In this document: positions 58,727 through 64,000 of the stretch, in pieces
Layout: every line of letters begins with the position of its first letter
How positions within the stretch are numbered: the first letter of the stretch is position 1
Source of the DNA: Adiantum capillus-veneris
Taxonomy: Eukaryota; Streptophyta; Polypodiopsida; Polypodiales; Pteridaceae
NCBI GenBank assembly: GCA_014529385.2
Contig: CM043971.1
Coordinates: 60,282,709-60,346,708, forward strand
DNA length: 64,000 nucleotides
Direction: 5' to 3'
The notes under the pieces: model-generated
Told to the model about the DNA's origin: nothing
Seen by the model: the letters and a program-made list of their open reading frames with translations, nothing else
Database searches by the model: none
Translations under genes and position numbers: made by a program

Positions 58727-59590
58727 TCATATTAAAGTAAGGATGAACTTTAAGTGCTCATAACTTTGTTTATGAATAGGTAAATAGTCTATCTTGGATT
58801 CCTTCTTAGGGAAATCAATTACAGATGCTATTTGCGTATAACCTTTGATGAAGATTCTTTTCCATCCAATGATTCCTAAGAATCCAAAAATCTCATTGAT
58901 TGGCCTAAGAGTTTTACAATCTAATATATCCTTCACTTTTGCAGGATCTATTGAAATGCCATCCTTGAAGACAATGGATCAAAGATAATCTATTTTGGAT
59001 GTGAAAAAATTACATTTACTTCTTTTAGCATAAAGCTTGTGCTCACATAAAATTTCAAGAATAGTGAGTACATGGTTTTCATTCTCTTTCTTTGACTTGG
59101 AGTGAATAAATATGTCATCAAAGAATGCAAGGATAAATCCTACTTGGGATAAATCCATCCAAGTAGGGACTATGTAGACAATTGAAGGTTGAGAGGACAT
59201 TGGTTAACCCAAAAGCGATTACTGTGTCCTTCCCTTTGAACTTATCAAATTATAGTTGGACCTGAGGTCTATCTTAGTGATGAAGACTTTAGATCCATGC
59301 AATCCAACAAGGATCTTGCTAGTCCTTGGGATTTGTTATTTATTTATTTGTTATATAACTTGATTTGATCCCTTATGATTTATGAATAGATGAAGCGTAC
59401 CTTCCTTCTTTCTTTGACAAAGAATGGGTTCACCCTATGGCAAACTATTGAGACATGTAATCTTTTCTCTAGATGTAGACAAAGTTGTTGTTTCAACTCA
59501 ATGTCCTTTGTTAGAGACATTTAATAAGGTCCTTTTGAGATTGGTTCAACCCCAAGCATCAGATCAATAATATGATGTACTTCTCCGGAG
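58727..59590 (-). pseudogene. Ty3/gypsy reverse-transcriptase fragment
   Basis: On the minus strand, in broken frames, the order is LPTSGEVHHIIDLMLGVEP (pre-RT linker, near 59,560), VFITKIDLRSNYNL (near 59,280), ILAFFDDIFIHSKSKKENEN (RT active-site FFDD in the YxDD position, near 59,110), LYAKRSKCNFF and INEIFGFLGI. RNase H and integrase are not seen. Several stops and shifts show it is dead. Confidence 0.82.
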
Positions 59591-59599
59591 GTTGGAAGA

Positions 59600-62550
59600 G
59601 TTTTTAGTTCTTATGGAAAACATATGGAATTCTATAGTCCATGGGGGGGCACACTTAGTGTTGGGTTCCTCTATTTTGATGAGATAGATGTGTTGTCCCT
59701 TCCTTGCTCCCTTGAGAAGTTAATTAGCTTTGCACAAGATGGGGATTTTCTTCTCCATTTCACCCACATAAGCTATCACCCTATTTCCCTCTTGTTTTCA
59801 AATGAGATACTTGCCTTACAGTAATGATTATGTCCCTATTTGACTAGCCAATCCATCCCAAGTATCCATCATAAATCCCCAAGGGTCTTTGTCAATGATG
59901 AGCATCATGGTGTTGTGGAAAGCGTAGCTAGGAGATCTACACACAATCTCAAAGATTATTCAAGAAAGCAAGAAGTGCAAAGACCTGCATGGAGTCTCAA
60001 AGATGATCTAGATAGCAAGAAACACAAATACTTGCATGCGGACTCAAAGTTGATCTGAAATATCAAGAAACATGAATACGAATCCAAGTGCGCTTGGAAT
60101 TGTACACAACATCACTTAGAACAATACACATTACAAGAGACTATTGGACACAAAACTTTTCTATCATTCATTTGTATCCAAAATATGCACAATGTGCTTT
60201 TGGCCTAGATCCTATCTTGGTGTTAAATAAACCAAAGCACTAAGTTCAAAAACATCTATTTTCCTATAGTGGGGAGGATCCTTAGCTACTTCAGCTTCAT
60301 TGTATACCCAAGAGTTGTGGAGAAATTGTTGGAAAGCTCTAGAAAACATATACTTAAACACCCAAAGTTTGTTTGTAGTAGGCATCTTGTCTTCATCCTA
60401 CTATAGATAATATAGGTTGTCTCAATCCTCAATCAAGAAAAAAAAAAACACCAAGAAATATTTTTTAAACAATATGTTATTCCCTAATATCATTGTAATG
60501 GATCCTCTCAATATGCACTAAGAGGCTTATTTTGGTAGTCCACTAGGTCCATGAATTCCCCTTCTGCATGCAATTTAACTCTTGCTGTCAAAATCTACAC
60601 CCACAAAAAAATAGAACAAATATAGATCTACCTTACAAGGAAATGTGGCTACAAAAAGTCCCTGATTATCAAGGTCCTAGTCATCTAAGAGCAAGTTAAA
60701 TAGTCTACTCAAATAATGAACACTTTTTCCTCCACATTTAATAATCACAACTATCGATTTGTTTTGCAAACCAACCTTGTCTTAGACTCCAAATACCTAG
60801 CATCTAGCTACTAGAAAGTTACCCAACTCATTGAGTCCACTCATCCAAAGGATGCCACTTTCAAGCATCTATCAACCCACTTTCCACTTGCAAGCACTCA
60901 CTCACCCAGTAGTTTTGTTTTCTAATTAACCTACCACACTATTGTGGCACACATATAAATAGGTTGCTTAATCAGGTAATTGCACAAGCTTGTTAAAATA
61001 TCCTTAAATGCAATAGACATTGAAATAAAACATATTATGCTATTACCAAAACATTTTTACAAGTGTTTTTACCTGGGTCTAATTGGCCTCATTTAAATTG
61101 ACTACAACTTATACATTCATTGTGTATCCTCAGCATTTCTAGAATTATGGACTCTCAACTAAAACCTGTTGTACCTAATAGACCATACTCCCTCTCCTTG
61201 TCACGTCCACAAGCGTTGTCACTCACCCAACCCTCTTGCTCCTCTAAGGGTCCGTCTCCTTAAGAGGTGGGCTCCAACCCCACTAGAATCTGATCATAGT
61301 ACTAGGCACCCTCTAGACACCTCAATCCATGAAAGGATGCTAAAAAAGCCTAGCAACATGAGAAAGAAGATGACTAGGGCCCGCTCTCGGTCCTACTATT
61401 GTCCTCATTGCCAAGTCAGCTATGACGGCGGAAGAGTACATGTTTACACATTCTCAAGCATTGCAACAATACAAAATATCAACATTTTCTCTTGATAAAC
61501 ACCTCCAAAGAATGATTTTTCATACTCCTAGTTTTAGACAAATTCTAATTTAGAGGCAATGAGCTACAAATCTTTGTCTATATGCAAACTAAGTGTGCAC
61601 TTTGACGCATTTTAGCATATTCTCTAATATTCTACTATCTCAATCACAACGTATTTTGTTTTAAATTATTTTTTACGTGATTTATGTTGTTTTTTTGCAC
61701 AAATGGGAAGATAACCATAACGCAATCAACCTCACTTGACAAAACAACACATCAAATAAAGTCTTTTTTTTACAATCTAGCATTGCTACTTTATGCATTT
61801 CATAGTCTACGATAAGCGTATGTAGATAATTACACAAAAGAACATGCTAAATGCAAAAAAAAATAGCCATGATATCCAAAGTATGGTTTATAAATTTAAA
61901 AAAAAACAATTAAAACTAGCTTGACACTCATTTTGAGGATTGTTTTGGACAGCTGCATTCCCAACAATAAGAGGAACATTTTGAATCTCAGTATTCATTC
62001 TTGCATCCTTTGCATCACCCTTTTTGTGCTATCTCAAAATTTGATGTTGTAAGTCAACAAGATATCCACAGATATGTATATAGTGTAGTCTTGTAGAGCT
62101 CAAAGAAACAAATTTGACACACCAATAAAATTGTAAAACAAGCTTTCCTAGCTTCTGAAAGTGAGATCAAACTAAGGGGGGCATTGTAAAAGGCATATCT
62201 AGTCATTTCTTATAAGGTTTAAGGTCTAAAGTCTATTTTGATCTTAATATCCGTGTGGCTATCTTGGGAGTCTCATGTGATCTCAAAAGTTACGTTGTTT
62301 AGTTTCCTAGATAAAGGCATTGTTATCTTGCTCCGCACAATCAATGAAGAAAAAGGGTCTTGTTTTGTCTCAACTCAATTATTATGTACGTTCTGTTGTC
62401 TATGTGTTTAATTGCTTATGTATCATCATCTCTAACATTGGCAATCCTACGGGTTTTTGTTTTGTCAAGGCAAATTAAGAACAAGCTCCAAAAAAGAACT
62501 AAATGAGAGGAATGTATGTCCGATAGGCAATCAAGAAGGTTAATGGATGT
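59600..62550. other. AT-rich spacer
   Basis: Nothing coding is recognised. Around 59,940-60,060 a short diverged repeat occurs ('ctcaaagat(t/g)at', 'agcaagaa', three copies about 50 bases apart). A 108-codon frame at 61,169-61,495 has no domain signature. Poly-A and poly-T runs are frequent. Confidence 0.6.
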
Positions 62551-62556
62551 GTATTC

Positions 62557-63640
62557 ATGCAATATGTAGCCCAAAAGCTGGTAGAAGGGGAAGAGGATGA
62601 TCGTAGATGGGAGGAGCATAACCATCCATTTGATCAACCTGACCCATTAAAATATGATAGGGATGATGGAGAGCAGACACCAATAAACAATGAGGTTGAA
62701 GATGATTTGCAGTTTGGAAAAAAGGAGAAATTATTTTTAAAAGAACAGAGAGTACGGTACCACATTCTTTTTGCCTAGATTGCTAGAGAAGCGGTACTTA
62801 CAACAAGAAGGAAGTTGGTGTTTAATCCAACAGTTTTAGGAAACCAATCTGTACCAAGGAGGATGGTTGTGGCACCAAACTGAATCTCAAATTTGAAGGT
62901 CAAGTTCGGGAAATTCAAGGGGAAACAGAATGAAGACCTTGATTGTCATATAGGTCAGTTCCAAATAAAATGGGTTGCCAACGGATACGACCTTCTATAT
63001 GGGGATCCAGAGAAATTGCAGCAGTTTTACAGGCAATCTTGGAAGGGAAGGCCATGCAGTGGCTTAATGGGTTTTCAACAAATTCTTTTGTAAATTTTCT
63101 TGCACTAAAAGGTTGCATTCTTGGGATGAATCCAAATAGAGAAGACACCCAATGAATTGCTAAGGAAGATCACAACGATAAAGCAGAACAACTTCAAAGT
63201 GGAGGATTATGCCCAAAAATTTAAACCAATCTTGAACAAGCTAGAAGTGGATGAAAGACCAACCAATGAGATAGTGGTAGTGTATTTTATGTGGAGATTA
63301 AGAAAGGAGTTGAAGAATGCAGTAGCAAGTTATAATGTGGACAGGGGATGTGATGGGTTGGTTGATTTGGCAGTCAAGTAGAAAAGAGGCTAAGGCTTAC
63401 AAGCGTAGGGGGATCAGATACGGAATTGGATTTGGATTCAAAAGATGAGGAGGATGATTCACATCTAAAAATAGATTCAGAGGAATATTTTGGGGATGAG
63501 AATTCCAAAACATCAAGAAAGAAAAAGAAGAAGGGAAGGAAGCAGGATAAGAAATCCAAAAAAGATCGCAAGATATTAAAAAGGAAGAAAGAGGAAGTAT
63601 GGGAGCTTAGTTTTTCGATTCAGCAATTGAAGAATGTGAG
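62557..63640 (+). pseudogene. Decayed gypsy gag fragment
   Basis: In shifting frames the sequence gives KFGKFKGKQNEDLDCHIGQF (similar in layout to the gag at 27.4 kb), GKAMQWLNGFSTNSFVNFLA, RKITTIKQNNFKVEDYAQKF and a Lys-rich tail (SRKKKKKGRKQDKKSKKDRK). Stops and at least two frame changes are present. There is no zinc knuckle or pol within the window. The last 350 bases hold nothing I can name. Confidence 0.65.
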
Positions 63641-64000
63641 GACCATGCCAAGGACCACCGGTTGCACCATCTCTAAATGGATACACCACAATTCTTGTCA
63701 TCCCTTCCACTTGAGAATGACACCAAGACAGGACTCCTCGTGCTCTTTCTGCCAACTCAACGGGGTGATAACATTCACTTTTTCTCATATGGAACCCTTA
63801 ACCTCAAAATATCTTTCCTTATTGATTCAAAACTTTCCAATTGAATCCATTGAATTCTACCTTCCAGGGTCAACTGGTGAGAGTTCTCTAATTCACCCTT
63901 GGTTCAAGGTCACTGATGCTTTCTTCCTGGTTATGACCAAGCACAACCATCAGTGTGTTCCCTAAGATGAGTGTACTAACAAGCTACACAAATCCCTCGC

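Overview
The window looks like nuclear DNA from a land plant with a large, repeat-rich genome. The grounds are short GT-AG introns, Ty3/gypsy and Ty1/copia retrotransposons with plant-like domains, LTRs of 1.7-2.0 kb, microsatellites and wide gene-free spacers. I cannot name the species. A fern, lycophyte, gymnosperm or bryophyte seems more likely than a compact angiosperm genome, but this is only an impression. There are no bacterial operons, rRNAs, tRNAs or CRISPR arrays.

Left part (1-24 kb). A DUF7869-like, DDE-transposase-type gene on the minus strand (1-3050) runs off the left edge and is broken. After it comes a very unusual block. A roughly 20-bp core (TTGGACAAGTGGTGGACCTT) recurs dozens of times in longer units, forward at 3.1-4.7, 6.7-8.3 and 11.2-14.5 kb and reverse-complemented at 17.0-20.9 and 22.8-24.2 kb. 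The inner edges of these arrays are recognisable inverted copies of one another. Between and inside them lie plus-strand exons: a ParB-like exon pair with a possible degenerate DNA-methylase region (8.35-11.0 kb), a SET-domain exon (13.6-14.2 kb), and two FCP1/NIF-like HAD phosphatase exons (14.8-16.0 and 21.3-22.0 kb). All three downstream exons start in phase 1, matching the donor at the end of the ParB exon. They may therefore be alternative 3' exons of one gene whose introns are made of satellite-like repeats. This is the best candidate for an undescribed system here.

Middle (24.7-46.5 kb). A truncated gypsy 5' half lies on the minus strand (24.7-28.6 kb). Next is an unrecognised gene with three consistently spliced 3' exons and a decayed 5' part (28.9-31.5 kb), then an unrecognised minus-strand gene (31.7-33.4 kb). 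A near-complete but inactivated gypsy element with paired 1.7-kb LTRs occupies 34,249-43,557. Immediately after it sits a very divergent histone H3-fold reading frame (43,835-44,218), interrupted by one stop and followed in frame by an acidic Glu/Pro-rich stretch.

Right part (46.6-64 kb). A non-autonomous, gag-only LTR element (46,581-52,612) is followed by a decayed unknown gene, a Ty1/copia remnant with LTR-like ends, a gypsy reverse-transcriptase fragment, a long AT-rich spacer and a decayed gypsy gag. Many reading frames in the window, in both gene-like and transposon sequence, are continuous apart from isolated stops of all three kinds.
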